In this document: piece by piece, positions 26,172 through 33,578 of the stretch
Numbering within the stretch: position 1 is the first letter of the stretch
How the letters are laid out: each line of letters opens with the position of its first letter
The notes under the pieces: generated by a model
The model's database searches: none
What the model was told of the DNA's origin: nothing
Seen by the model: only the letters and a program-made list of their open reading frames with translations
Origin: Pseudomonadota bacterium
GTDB taxonomy: Bacteria; Pseudomonadota; Alphaproteobacteria; Rhizobiales; Aestuariivirgaceae
NCBI GenBank assembly: GCA_020161855.1
Contig: JAIUNJ010000004.1
Location: 124,001 to 188,000, forward strand
DNA length: 64,000 bases
Reading direction: 5' to 3'
Position numbers and translations under genes: made by a program

Positions 26172-27734
26172 TCATTCCGCCGCCATCTTCATTCTGGGTT
26201 TCTTCGCCCCGAAATCCTCGGGGAAGTGCTTCAGCGCGCTCATGACCGGCATGGGCGTGAGGCCGCCCATGGCGCAGAGCGAGCCGTCGGTCATGGTCTG
26301 GCAGAGGTCTTCGAGCAGCGTGAGATTGGCCTCGCGCTCCTCGTTTGCGGTGATGCGGTCGATCACTTCCATGCCGCGCGTCGAACCGATGCGGCAGGGC
26401 GTGCACTTGCCGCAGGACTCAATGGCGCAGAATTCCATGGCGAAGCGGGCCTGGGCTGCCATGTCGACATTGCTGTCGAAGACGACGATGCCACCATGGC
26501 CCACCATTGCGCCATTGGCGGCGAACGTCTCGTAGTCCATGGGCATGCCAAGCTGGGCCGCCGGCACATAGGCGCCGAGCGGGCCACCGATCTGCATGGC
26601 GCGAACCTTCTTGCCTGATGCCGTACCGCCGCCGAAATCATTGACCAGTTCGCCGAGCGTGACGCCAAAGGCCTTCTCGACGAGGCCGCCGCGCTTGATG
26701 TTTCCGGCGAGCTGGAAGGGCAGCGTGCCATGCGAACGGCCCATGCCATAATTCTTGTAGGTGGCGGCCCCCTTGGCGAGGATGAAGGGCACGGCAGCAA
26801 AGGACAGCACATTGTTGATGACCGTGGGCTTGCCGAAGAGGCCCTGCAGCGCCGGGATCGGCGGCTTGGCGCGCACCATGCCACGCTTGCCTTCGAGGCT
26901 TTCCAGCATGGCCGTCTCTTCGCCACAGATATAGGCGCCGGCCCCGCGGCGGACCTCGAGCCTGAACGATCTGTCCGTACCCTGAATATTCTGGCCAAGG
27001 AAACCCGCCGCTTCGGCAATGATGATTGCCTGTTTCATGGTGGCGATGGCTGCAGGATATTCCGAGCGGATATAGACGAAGCCCTTGGTGGCTCCCGATG
27101 CCAGCGCGGCGATGGTCATGCCTTCGATGAGCATGAAGGGGTCACCTTCCATCACCATGCGGTCGGCGAAGGTGCCGCTGTCGCCTTCATCGGCGTTGCA
27201 GCAGACATATTTCTGGTCGGCCCTGGCGTCGTGCACCGTCTTCCACTTGAGGCCGGTGGGGAAGCCCGCACCGCCGCGGCCGCGGAGGCCTGAATCCGTG
27301 ACTTCCGTGACGATGGCGGAACCCGCCAATGTGAGCGCCTTTGCCAAGCCTTCATAGCCGCCATGGGCGCGGTAATCGTCGATCGAGAGCGGGTCGGTGA
27401 GACCAGCGCGGGCGAAGGTCAGGCGCTCCTGGTTCTTCAGATAGGGCAACTCCTCCACAAGGCCGACCGACAGCTTGTGCGGCTTGCCTTCGTGGAAGCG
27501 GGCCTTGAACAGGGCCTTCACATCCTTCTCGCTGACCGGGCCATAGCCGACGCGGCCTTGCGGCGTCTCGACCTCGACAAACGGCTCAAGCCAGAACATG
27601 CCGCGCGACGAGTTGCGGATGATCTGTACACTGAGTTTCTGCGCGGCGGCTTCCTGCGCAATGGCCCTGGCCACCTCATCGGCGCCGACGGCGGTTGCGG
27701 CGGAATCGCGCGGAATGAAAATCTTCATGCTCAT
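26172..27734 (-). CDS. fdsB: NAD-dependent formate dehydrogenase, beta subunit (NuoF-like)
   Basis: A 520-residue flavoprotein carrying FMN, the NAD site and a [4Fe-4S] cluster. Motifs: LRGRGGAGFPTGLKW (NAD/FMN glycine-rich loop), CNADEGDSGTFADR, YICGEETAMLESLEGKRGMVRAKPP and the cluster motif ESCGKCTPCRIGSTRG. Residues 1-110 form an N-terminal extension found in FdsB. Start ATG 27734 overlaps the fdsG stop by four bases; an in-frame ATG at 27728 is equally usable. A gap of 76 bp separates it from fdsA. Confidence 0.95.
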   Translation of the reverse strand: MSMKIFIPRDSAATAVGADEVARAIAQEAAAQKLSVQIIRNSSRGMFWLEPFVEVETPQGRVGYGPVSEKDVKALFKARFHEGKPHKLSVGLVEELPYLKNQERLTFARAGLTDPLSIDDYRAHGGYEGLAKALTLAGSAIVTEVTDSGLRGRGGAGFPTGLKWKTVHDARADQKYVCCNADEGDSGTFADRMVMEGDPFMLIEGMTIAALASGATKGFVYIRSEYPAAIATMKQAIIIAEAAGFLGQNIQGTDRSFRLEVRRGAGAYICGEETAMLESLEGKRGMVRAKPPIPALQGLFGKPTVINNVLSFAAVPFILAKGAATYKNYGMGRSHGTLPFQLAGNIKRGGLVEKAFGVTLGELVNDFGGGTASGKKVRAMQIGGPLGAYVPAAQLGMPMDYETFAANGAMVGHGGIVVFDSNVDMAAQARFAMEFCAIESCGKCTPCRIGSTRGMEVIDRITANEEREANLTLLEDLCQTMTDGSLCAMGGLTPMPVMSALKHFPEDFGAKKPRMKMAAE

Positions 27735-28219
27735 TTCAGCCCCGCAACGATGGCCTTGAAGGTCTTGGCATCGACGCGCGCCACCGGACGCTCATCCACC
27801 ATGATGGCGGGCGAGGAGGCGCAGAGGCCGAGGCAATAGGTTGCTTCCAGCGTGATCTGGCGGTCGGCGGTCGTCTCGCCCAGTTTCACCTTGAGGAATT
27901 TTTCCGCCATGGCCTGCAATTCGCGGGCGCCCATGGACTGACAGGCCTCGGCCCGGCAGATCTTGATCACATGCGCGGCCTTCGGCTTGAAATGGAAATC
28001 GTGATAGAAGGTGGCGACGCCATAGACCTCGGCGCGCGACAGGTTCAGCGCCTTGGCGATGACCGGCAGCGAGGCCTCGGGCACATGGCCCTGTTCGTGC
28101 TGCAGGTCATGCAGGATTTCCAGGAGGGCATCAGACCTGTTGCCGTGCTTCTGGCAGATGGCAAGCGCGGGGTCCGCCGTCTTGCCGGTGAAATCGAGAA
28201 GGGTCGCTTTTCCTGACAT
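27731..28219 (-). CDS. fdsG: NAD-dependent formate dehydrogenase, gamma subunit (NuoE-like)
   Basis: A 162-residue thioredoxin-fold [2Fe-2S] subunit. The cluster cysteines are in KICRAEACQSMG (Cys-x4-Cys) and YCLGLCASSPA (Cys-x3-Cys). The HDLQHEQGHVPEASLPVIAKALNLSRAEVYGVATFYHDF segment is typical of NuoE/FdsG. It passes electrons between FdsB FMN and the FdsA clusters. First gene of the operon; the 104 bp upstream (28220-28323) are AT-richer than the surroundings and probably hold the operon promoter, though I see no consensus pair to call. Confidence 0.93.
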   Translation of the reverse strand: MSGKATLLDFTGKTADPALAICQKHGNRSDALLEILHDLQHEQGHVPEASLPVIAKALNLSRAEVYGVATFYHDFHFKPKAAHVIKICRAEACQSMGARELQAMAEKFLKVKLGETTADRQITLEATYCLGLCASSPAIMVDERPVARVDAKTFKAIVAGLK

Positions 28220-28323
28220 GGTGCATTATCGCGCGCAGAGCGGGAAAACGCCAATCGACGCCACCGATGGACCTATAGGCCGATCAAATATGATTCCGAG
28301 TAATCCATTCGGATTTTTGAGCC

Positions 28324-28899
28324 TTAATAGAGCGAACTCGACACATCTTCGACCGGTTCCGCCATGGCCTTCAGTTTGACTCCCGCGGCGGCAGTTTTCC
28401 GGGCCGCGCGAACCGCAGGCTTGCCGGCTGCTGGTTGCGGTGCACCGTTGCCCCAGCCTTCGGCAGCCCAGGGATCAGTGACATTGGCGGCCGCAGTATT
28501 CAGCGATCCGGAAAGGCCCATGCGCGCCAGTTGCAGTTCCATCTGCAGGCGCTGAATCTCAAGTTCGTAGATGCGTGTGCAATCGACCCGGGGCGGACGG
28601 TAGCCGAGCGGCACGACGACCCGGCCATAGGCCGCCGCTGATCCTTGCATGTCGGTGTTCTCCGGAGAGCCGATCACGCCAAGATCGAGAAATGTGCCGT
28701 CGCCGCCAACTGCCGAACGGCAGGAGGTGCCATCTGCGGCGCGCACCTCATCCTGGCCTGAAGGCATCGTGGGTGTGGGCAGGCTCATGCCGAACTGCGA
28801 ATAGTTCTGGAAGTAGTTGTTGTCGGCCCAGGCTGCCTCACCGGCGAGGCATGACAGCGCTAGGGCGCAGAGACATGCTGCGCAAGAAAGCGTCCGCAT
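28324..28899 (-). CDS. exported hypothetical protein, third gene of a fimbria-like trio
   Basis: A 191-residue protein with a cysteine-rich signal peptide (MRTLSCAACLCALALSCLAGEAAWA). The mature protein has YFQNYSQFGMSLPTPTMPSG, a Gly-rich central part, RPPRVDCTRIYELEIQRLQMELQLARMGL (helical) and an Ala/Lys-rich end. Two cysteines (TSCRS and VDCTR) could pair. I recognise no family. Its start lies 40 bp inside the 3' end of the preceding chaperone-like gene, so the trio is one transcript. A role as accessory or outer-membrane partner of the pilin-like protein is inference from context. Confidence 0.6.
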   Translation of the reverse strand: MRTLSCAACLCALALSCLAGEAAWADNNYFQNYSQFGMSLPTPTMPSGQDEVRAADGTSCRSAVGGDGTFLDLGVIGSPENTDMQGSAAAYGRVVVPLGYRPPRVDCTRIYELEIQRLQMELQLARMGLSGSLNTAAANVTDPWAAEGWGNGAPQPAAGKPAVRAARKTAAAGVKLKAMAEPVEDVSSSLY

Positions 28900-29252
28900 A
28901 CCTGTGTCCTTATTGTTGTTGTGGCCGATGTGTCCGAGAAGGCTTCCGCACACAGCCTGATCTTGCGCTGGGATTGTCCATCGAAGGCAATGCGCGCCGT
29001 CACCTGGCGCGTGTCATTGGGGAAGAGCCTCAGAACCGGGGGAAAGATGACGCCCGGCACCGGCTGAAAATTCTCGTCGTAGAGACGGATAAGGAAAGCC
29101 TTCGGTGTGTCATAGGGATTTCCGACGGTGACGCGCAGTGCGAACTGATCGGCGAAACCCCGGACCACGCCGCGCATCGGCGTAACAGACTGGGCTGCTG
29201 CCGAGACGGACAGGCCGAGAAGCATTGCCGCCGCGATGGACCACCTATTCAC
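28860..29252 (-). CDS. putative periplasmic chaperone-like protein
   Basis: A 130-residue protein with a clear signal peptide (MNRWSIAAAMLLGLSVSAAAQ). The mature part is about 110 residues of Ig-like beta strands: LRVTVGNPYDTPKAFLIRLYDENFQPVPGVIFPPVLRLFPNDTRQVTARI, which resembles the N-terminal domain of pilus-assembly chaperones (including the buried F-P-x-x-x-x-x-P strand and NDTRQV), but the second domain is missing. It overlaps the pilin-like gene start region by eight bases. Probable partner of the neighbouring SCPU-like protein. Confidence 0.6.
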   Translation of the reverse strand: MNRWSIAAAMLLGLSVSAAAQSVTPMRGVVRGFADQFALRVTVGNPYDTPKAFLIRLYDENFQPVPGVIFPPVLRLFPNDTRQVTARIAFDGQSQRKIRLCAEAFSDTSATTTIRTQVCGRFLAQHVSAP

Positions 29253-29706
29253 AGCGCACCGTCACGATTGCGCTATAGGCACCGGCCGAGAAATTGCCGG
29301 AAGACTTCTGGGCATCAAGGCCGACCGAGACCGTTGTCGTGCCGAGATTGAGGGTCGTCTGGGTGGCACCGGCAACGCCGCTCGCGGTTGTGACACCGTT
29401 GAGGTTATAGTCGGCAGAAAACGTAACGCTGGTGCTGTCACCGGTAACAAAGGACGAGGGCGCCAGAGCCGAGATCTTGAAGCCTGTGCCCGTGGTCAGC
29501 GCGACCACCGTGCTGCGTGCGCCGCCTGCATTGGTGGAAGCGAGGTCGTTAAAGCTGGAGTTGTTGGTCAGAACGCCTGCCGTGCCCGCCGTCAGAACGC
29601 AGGTACTCAGGACGAGGCCGGCGAAAGTGGCCGGCATATCCCCGGCAGACGCGCCCCCGGACAACAGGCCGGCGGCCAGCAGGCATGAAACAAGACGCAT
29701 CCTCAT
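29245..29706 (-). CDS. putative fimbrial/spore-coat-U-like secreted subunit
   Basis: About 153 residues: a signal peptide (MRMRLVSCLLAAGLLSGGASA), a Thr/Ser/Ala-rich beta-strand body with one N-terminal cysteine (LSTCVLTAGTAG) and a second as the penultimate residue (VTVRCE), as in pilin-like or SCPU-type subunits where a disulfide clamps the Ig-like fold. Few charged residues and many Gly/Thr/Ser. Start ATG 29706 is chosen for the signal peptide; ATG 29700 and a frame extension to 29724 are possible. No usher gene is in the window. Family placement is tentative. Confidence 0.6.
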   Translation of the reverse strand: MRMRLVSCLLAAGLLSGGASAGDMPATFAGLVLSTCVLTAGTAGVLTNNSSFNDLASTNAGGARSTVVALTTGTGFKISALAPSSFVTGDSTSVTFSADYNLNGVTTASGVAGATQTTLNLGTTTVSVGLDAQKSSGNFSAGAYSAIVTVRCE

Positions 29707-29831
29707 CGCAAACACCCCACACAATGGTGCGTATCAACAGTTTGTTCACCATAAAGTTGAGTTATTGAGAAAGAATTAAATATCTGTGGTTGCAATGGAT
29801 TGCTAGATGACGTGATTCGCCCGCGGCGCGT

Positions 29832-30728
29832 CTAGGTGCCGAGCGCCTCGGATACGCTTTTGAGCAGGGCGGAGACGAGCGGCGACAGGGGCTCGCGATC
29901 CACCGCCACCAGCCCTACCTTGTGGCTGACCACAGGTTCGCTCAGTGGAATGGCGATGACCCCTTCGAGCGCGCCCAGCGCATTGCGGAGATAATCCGGC
30001 ATGATCGAGCACAGGCCCATGCTGCGCACCGAGGCGAGCAGGTTCATGATCGAGTTGGTTTCCAGCCGCGCCGTGGGCCTGACCTTGGCGGCAGCGAAGG
30101 CGCGGTCGATGATGCGGCGGTTCTGCATGTTGGGGGTGAGGAGGCAGAGCGGCTGCTGGGCCGCCTCGAACCAGGTGACGCTTGGCCGCCCCGCAAGCTC
30201 GTGGCCCTCGGCGACGAAGAGGCTGTAGCTCTCCCGGTAAAGCTCGGCCTGCATGAGGCCTTCGACCGGTTCGTTGTCGAGATAGGTGATGCCGGCATCA
30301 ATCGAGAAATCATTCAGTGCACGGATGATTTCCTCGGAAGAGTGCGACAGGATGGTGAAGTCCACCGACGGGTGGGCGGCATTCATGGCGCGGGTGAGAA
30401 GCGAGGCCTTGGGCAGGGCCGAGGGAATGACGCCGAGAACGAGGCGGCCGACGAGTTCGCCCTTCTTGCCCTTGATCTGCTGCAACTCGCTTTGCAGCGA
30501 CTGCCAGTCATCGAGGATACGGTGGGCCCACTTCAGCACGCGCTCGCCTTCCGAGGTGAGGCCGACGAAGCGCTGGCTGCGCTCGAGCAGGGGAACGCCC
30601 AGTTCCTGCTCAAGCTGCCTGATCCGGCCTGAGAGCGTGGGCTGGGTGATGTTGCAGGCCGCCGCCGCGCGCGTGAAATGCTTTTCGCGGGCCAGCGCCG
30701 CCAGGTACTGCAACTGCCGAATGTCCAT
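29832..30728 (-). CDS. LysR-family transcriptional regulator
   Basis: A 298-residue LTTR. The winged helix is at about residues 2-60 (DIRQLQYLAALAREKHFTRAAAACNITQPTLSGRIRQLEQELGVPLLERS), with the periplasmic-binding-like effector domain at about 92-295. Start ATG 30728 gives the canonical LTTR N-terminus. LysR regulators (FdsR) control fds operons in some bacteria; here it lies upstream of the trio and fdsG on the same strand, so regulation of fdsGBACD is plausible but not shown. It is divergent from the GTA-like cluster, with 388 bp between the start codons. Confidence 0.9.
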   Translation of the reverse strand: MDIRQLQYLAALAREKHFTRAAAACNITQPTLSGRIRQLEQELGVPLLERSQRFVGLTSEGERVLKWAHRILDDWQSLQSELQQIKGKKGELVGRLVLGVIPSALPKASLLTRAMNAAHPSVDFTILSHSSEEIIRALNDFSIDAGITYLDNEPVEGLMQAELYRESYSLFVAEGHELAGRPSVTWFEAAQQPLCLLTPNMQNRRIIDRAFAAAKVRPTARLETNSIMNLLASVRSMGLCSIMPDYLRNALGALEGVIAIPLSEPVVSHKVGLVAVDREPLSPLVSALLKSVSEALGT

Positions 30729-30923
30729 GCAATCACAATAACTTGTGGCAGGGTGCGGGGCACGGTGAAAAATAATACTCACAAGGCATGAATTTAGCGA
30801 TTGAGGGTTGTAACCCATGAGGTGCCGGCGCGGCGGGACTCCTGCCGCCCGGCCCTGACCCCAAGGAGAGGGCCAGCCAGATCAAGCACTTATAAAATAA
30901 ATCCTGTGAACGGAATTTAGTGT

Positions 30924-30952
30924 TTGACAGGCGCGCGGTGTTTCACTAGATT
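30924..30952 (+). promoter_or_regulatory. predicted promoter of the GTA-like cluster
   Basis: Consensus TTGACA (30924-30929), a 17-bp spacer and TAGATT (30947-30952). A transcript from about 30959 would carry a leader of about 158 nt before the small-terminase ATG at 31117. The rest of the 388-bp gap contains a small GC hairpin near 30828-30850 and no ORF. Confidence 0.55.
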
Positions 30953-30991
30953 TGTGGACAATCCAGAAATGGGTTCAAACGCAAGAACAGG

Positions 30992-31037
30992 GCCTTTGCC
31001 CTCGGGTTCCGGACGAGTGGAACCAGAGGGCAAGGGC
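30992..31037 (+). promoter_or_regulatory. long leader hairpin upstream of the small terminase gene
   Basis: A 19-nt arm (30992-31010) pairs with 31019-31037 with two non-Watson-Crick positions and an 8-nt loop. It lies wholly inside the predicted 5' leader and is followed by CTTTCC rather than a long T-run, so an attenuator, RNA-stability or protein-binding element is more likely than a simple terminator. Confidence 0.5.
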
Positions 31038-31116
31038 CTTTCCATTTGACTGCCACGCCGCGCCACAGGGCAGCGGCCGCAGGCAGGACCACAACACACA
31101 ACACAGGAAGACGACC

Positions 31117-31719
31117 ATGACGACAGTGGCCACGCCACCGCCGGATGATCCGGCATGGGCAGGGATCCGCGCCCGCTATGAGAAGGGCGAGGAGAAGGTG
31201 AAGGATATCGCCGCCGGCATCGGCCTCCCGGGCATCGGGCTTTCCAGCCTGGCCAAGAGGCTGGGCTGGCTGATGCGCGGCCTGCCGCGGGTGAAGCGCA
31301 CAGCCGCTCCCAAGGCCAAGGCGAAGCCCGAGACCACGCGCGCCACCATCCTGCGGCTCAAGGAGATGCTGCAGACACGGGTGAAGCAGGTGGAAGCCGA
31401 ACTGAAGGATATCGGCACCGAGCTCGACGCGGTGAAGAATGAACGCGGCATCAAGAACATCGGCATCCTGGTGCGCACCATCGAAAAAGTTCTGGATCTC
31501 GAACGCAATGACACGCTCAAGCGCCGCAAGGCCATCCGTGAGTTCAAGTATTTTGATGACGAGCAGCGTCGTCAGCTTGCGGCAAAAATTGACCGGCTCG
31601 AAGCAGAGAGGGACCGGGACCTCGTTGTCGCGGGACCTGACGCTGGAGGAGGTGGTGGATCTGAACAACCAGTGGCTCTACTGGGTGAGGCCGGGCCAGC
31701 AACTGCCGCCGATGATTGA
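31117..31719 (+). CDS. putative terminase small subunit-like protein (GTA cluster)
   Basis: A 200-residue protein immediately upstream of, and overlapping, the large terminase gene. The N-terminal third has a helix-turn-helix feel (WAGIRARYEKGEEKVKDIAAGIGLPGIGLSSLAKRLGW), followed by a basic Ala/Lys linker and a long charged helix/coiled coil (ATILRLKEMLQTRVKQVEAELKDIGTELDAVKNERG), then a Gly-rich tail. DNA recognition in packaging is inferred from position and architecture. ATG 31117 follows AGGAAGACGACC. The 3' end overlaps the terminase start by about 95 bp. Confidence 0.65.
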   Translation: MTTVATPPPDDPAWAGIRARYEKGEEKVKDIAAGIGLPGIGLSSLAKRLGWLMRGLPRVKRTAAPKAKAKPETTRATILRLKEMLQTRVKQVEAELKDIGTELDAVKNERGIKNIGILVRTIEKVLDLERNDTLKRRKAIREFKYFDDEQRRQLAAKIDRLEAERDRDLVVAGPDAGGGGGSEQPVALLGEAGPATAADD

Positions 31720-32881
31720 CTGCCGCAACTGGCTGGTGCTCGGCGGGCGCGGCGCGGGCAAGACCCGGGCCGGGGCCGAATGGGTGAAATTCCTGGCAAT
31801 TGGCCATCTCGACCCGGTGGTGCGGCGCTGCCAGCGCATCGCCATCGTGGCGCCGACCTTTGACGAGGCCCGCATGGTGATGATCGAGGGCAGTTCCGGG
31901 CTCATGGCGGTTCATCACGACCGGGAGCGGCCGCGCTTCGAGCCGTCGAAGCGCACCATCACCTGGGAGAATGGCACGGTTGCCCAGATCTTTTCGGCGG
32001 AGGAGCCGGATGGCCTGCGCGGCCCGCAATTCGATGCCGCCTGGTGCGACGAGATGGCGAAATGGAAGCAGGGCGAGAAGGCCTGGATGAATGTGCAGAT
32101 GGCCTTGCGGCTGGGGGAGGTTCCCCATGCCGTGATCACCACAACACCGCGCCCGACGAAACTCGTCCGTGAGCTGATCAATGATGCGGCAACCGTGATC
32201 AGCCGGTCGCGGACTGCCGACAACCACGCCAACCTCTCGCCCGCTTTCCTCCGGGATGTGGTGGCGCGCTACGCCGGGAGCAACCTCGGCCGCCAGGAAC
32301 TGGATGGCGAGGTGCTGGCGCAGGATGAGGAGGCGCTGTGGACGCGCGACCTGATCGAACGCTTCAGGGTGCGCAGCCTGCCCGAACTGAAACGCATCGT
32401 CGTGGCAGTCGATCCGCCGGCAACGGCGGGCGAAAGGGCCAATGCCTGCGGCATCATCTGCGCCGGCCTGGGCACGGATGACCGGGCCTATGTGCTCGAT
32501 GACGCCAGCTGCCGCCGCCTGCGCCCGCTGCAATGGGCGAAACGTGTGGCCGATCTCTATCACACGCGCGGCGCCGACAAGGTTGTAGCCGAGGTGAACC
32601 AGGGCGGCGACATGGTGCGGAGTGTGCTGGCGCAGGCCGACGGCACGGTGCCGGTGAAGCCGGTGCATGCGGCGCGTGGCAAGCAGGCGCGGGCCGAACC
32701 GGTGGCGGCACTCTACGAACAGGGCCGCGTCTCGCATCTCGGTGCGTTCCGGGAACTGGAAGACGAGATGTGTTCACGGATCGGCGAGGGCGGCAGCCCG
32801 GACCGGCTCGATGCGCTGGTCTGGGCGCTGAGCGAGTTGCTGCTGCGCAAGAAGATGGAACCCCGGGTGCGAGGGTTGTGA
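31625..32881 (+). CDS. terminase large subunit / DNA-packaging ATPase-nuclease
   Basis: About 418 residues. The packaging ATPase has Walker A GGRGAGKTRAG (Gly40-Thr47 from the assumed start), Walker B FDAAWCDEM, and the coupling motif ITTTPRP. The RNase H-like nuclease half begins VVAVDPPATAGERANACGI, with VVAEVNQGGD and DRLDALVWALSEL carrying further acidic residues. It resembles the GTA gp2-type terminases, which package random host DNA by headful. The start is uncertain: TTG 31625 (LSRDLTLEEVVDLNNQWLYW) with AGAGGGA upstream is my choice, overlapping the preceding gene. Confidence 0.92.
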   Translation: MSRDLTLEEVVDLNNQWLYWVRPGQQLPPMIDCRNWLVLGGRGAGKTRAGAEWVKFLAIGHLDPVVRRCQRIAIVAPTFDEARMVMIEGSSGLMAVHHDRERPRFEPSKRTITWENGTVAQIFSAEEPDGLRGPQFDAAWCDEMAKWKQGEKAWMNVQMALRLGEVPHAVITTTPRPTKLVRELINDAATVISRSRTADNHANLSPAFLRDVVARYAGSNLGRQELDGEVLAQDEEALWTRDLIERFRVRSLPELKRIVVAVDPPATAGERANACGIICAGLGTDDRAYVLDDASCRRLRPLQWAKRVADLYHTRGADKVVAEVNQGGDMVRSVLAQADGTVPVKPVHAARGKQARAEPVAALYEQGRVSHLGAFRELEDEMCSRIGEGGSPDRLDALVWALSELLLRKKMEPRVRGL

Positions 32882-32895
32882 TCCACGAAATGAGC

Positions 32896-32925
32896 CTTCC
32901 CCCGTCGCGCCAGCGATGGGGGAGG
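32896..32925. repeat. REP-like hairpin A between terminase and portal
   Basis: A 13-bp stem with a GCCA loop (left arm CTTCCCCCGTCGC, right arm GCGATGGGGGAGG, two G-T pairs). Part of a C/G-rich repeat block filling 32896-33022. Confidence 0.6.
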
Positions 32926-32987
32926 GTGCCCGAAGGGCGGGAGAGGGACTGGTTTCGAGCCACGCCCTCTCCCCCGCGTTCCGCGGA

Positions 32988-33022
32988 CCCTCTCCCATGT
33001 CCTTCACGGACACGGGAGAGGG
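32988..33022. repeat. REP-like hairpin B between terminase and portal
   Basis: A 15-bp stem with one mismatch and a five-base loop (left arm begins CCCTCTCCCATGTCC). Lies 25 bp before the first, truncated copy of the portal start. Confidence 0.6.
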
Positions 33023-33046
33023 CAGCTGCGGCCACAGGAGAATGAA

Positions 33047-33076
33047 ATGCTGAACTATCTGAAACCCTTCTTCACC
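33047..33076 (+). pseudogene. 5' remnant of a portal gene (direct-repeat copy 1)
   Basis: These 30 bp are identical to the first 30 bp of the intact portal gene (33579-33608) and encode MLNYLKPFFT. Similarity continues for a few codons (QAARVK versus KASKAG) and then enters the DUF559 cassette, where the frame stops at about 33190. It has its own ribosome site (AGGAGAATGAA). Confidence 0.8.
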
Positions 33077-33095
33077 CAGGCGGCGCGCGTGAAAA

Positions 33096-33147
33096 TCTAT
33101 CCTCCCCCCTTTGCGGGGGAGGTGCCGCGAAGCGGCGGAGGGGGCTG
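33096..33147. repeat. left terminal inverted repeat of the DUF559 cassette
   Basis: Starts TCTATCCTCCCCC, continues GGGGGAGGTGCCGC and GCGGCGGAGGGGGC. Matches the reverse complement of 33491-33547 apart from two short loop segments. Each end folds as two hairpins (CCTCCCCC/GGGGGAGG and GCCGC/GCGGC), the layout of a REP doublet. Confidence 0.8.
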
Positions 33148-33489
33148 TTGCAAGGCTTCCTCTATGCGCAAGACGACACCATCAAGTGCGTGATTGATGT
33201 CGATGTTCCAGAAACGGAGCACGCGGAAACCCTGCGCGGTGAAGTGCCGGTCGCGTATTTGATCTGAAGCGAAGCGCGGACCTTCAGCGTGCTGTGATCC
33301 ATCGACTTCGATGATGATGCGATGACCGAACTCGGCGAAGTCAAGAATATAGCCATCAAGCGGCACCTGCCTCCGGAAGTGAAAGCCGCGTCGGTTGAAC
33401 GACCGAAGGCAGACCCAGAGCCTGACCTCTTCCCGAGTCATCGACTTCCGAAGTGCGCGCGCTCTTCCGACAAGTCTTGAACGAACCAC
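33097..33489 (-). CDS. DUF559 (Vsr/PD-(D/E)XK-like) endonuclease inside a REP-flanked cassette
   Basis: A 130-residue protein of the DUF559 family: VGRARALRKSMTREEVRLWVCLRSF, then RGFHFRRQVPLDGYILDFAEFGHRIIIEVDGSQHAE, with the nuclease-fold residues Asp (ILDF) and Glu-x-Asp (IEVDGSQH), and ending FRVLRFWNIDINHALDGVVLRIEEAL. The start is probably GTG 33489; an upstream frame to 33567 only reads through the inverted repeat. Its 3' end runs through the other inverted repeat, so gene and element are coextensive. It is on the opposite strand to the phage genes it separates. Biochemical role unknown; see findings. Confidence 0.82.
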   Translation of the reverse strand: MVRSRLVGRARALRKSMTREEVRLWVCLRSFNRRGFHFRRQVPLDGYILDFAEFGHRIIIEVDGSQHAEGPRFASDQIRDRHFTAQGFRVLRFWNIDINHALDGVVLRIEEALQQPPPPLRGTSPAKGGG

Positions 33490-33490
33490 C

Positions 33491-33547
33491 GGCCCCCTCC
33501 GCCGCTGCTGTGCAGCGGCACCTCCCCCGTGACAGGGGGAGGATAGA
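33491..33547. repeat. right terminal inverted repeat of the DUF559 cassette
   Basis: Reverse complement reads TCTATCCTCCCCC, GGGGGAGGTGCCGC, GCGGCGGAGGGGGCC around two loops, the same blocks as at 33096-33147. The first codons of the DUF559 gene lie immediately inside it. Confidence 0.8.
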
Positions 33548-33578
33548 CACAATTGAACAACTGGCAAAGGAACGACCG

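Noticed and set aside
28220-28323. LysR-type T-N11-A operator upstream of fdsG
   Set aside because: The AT-rich stretch permits several weak matches but none is symmetric enough to call.
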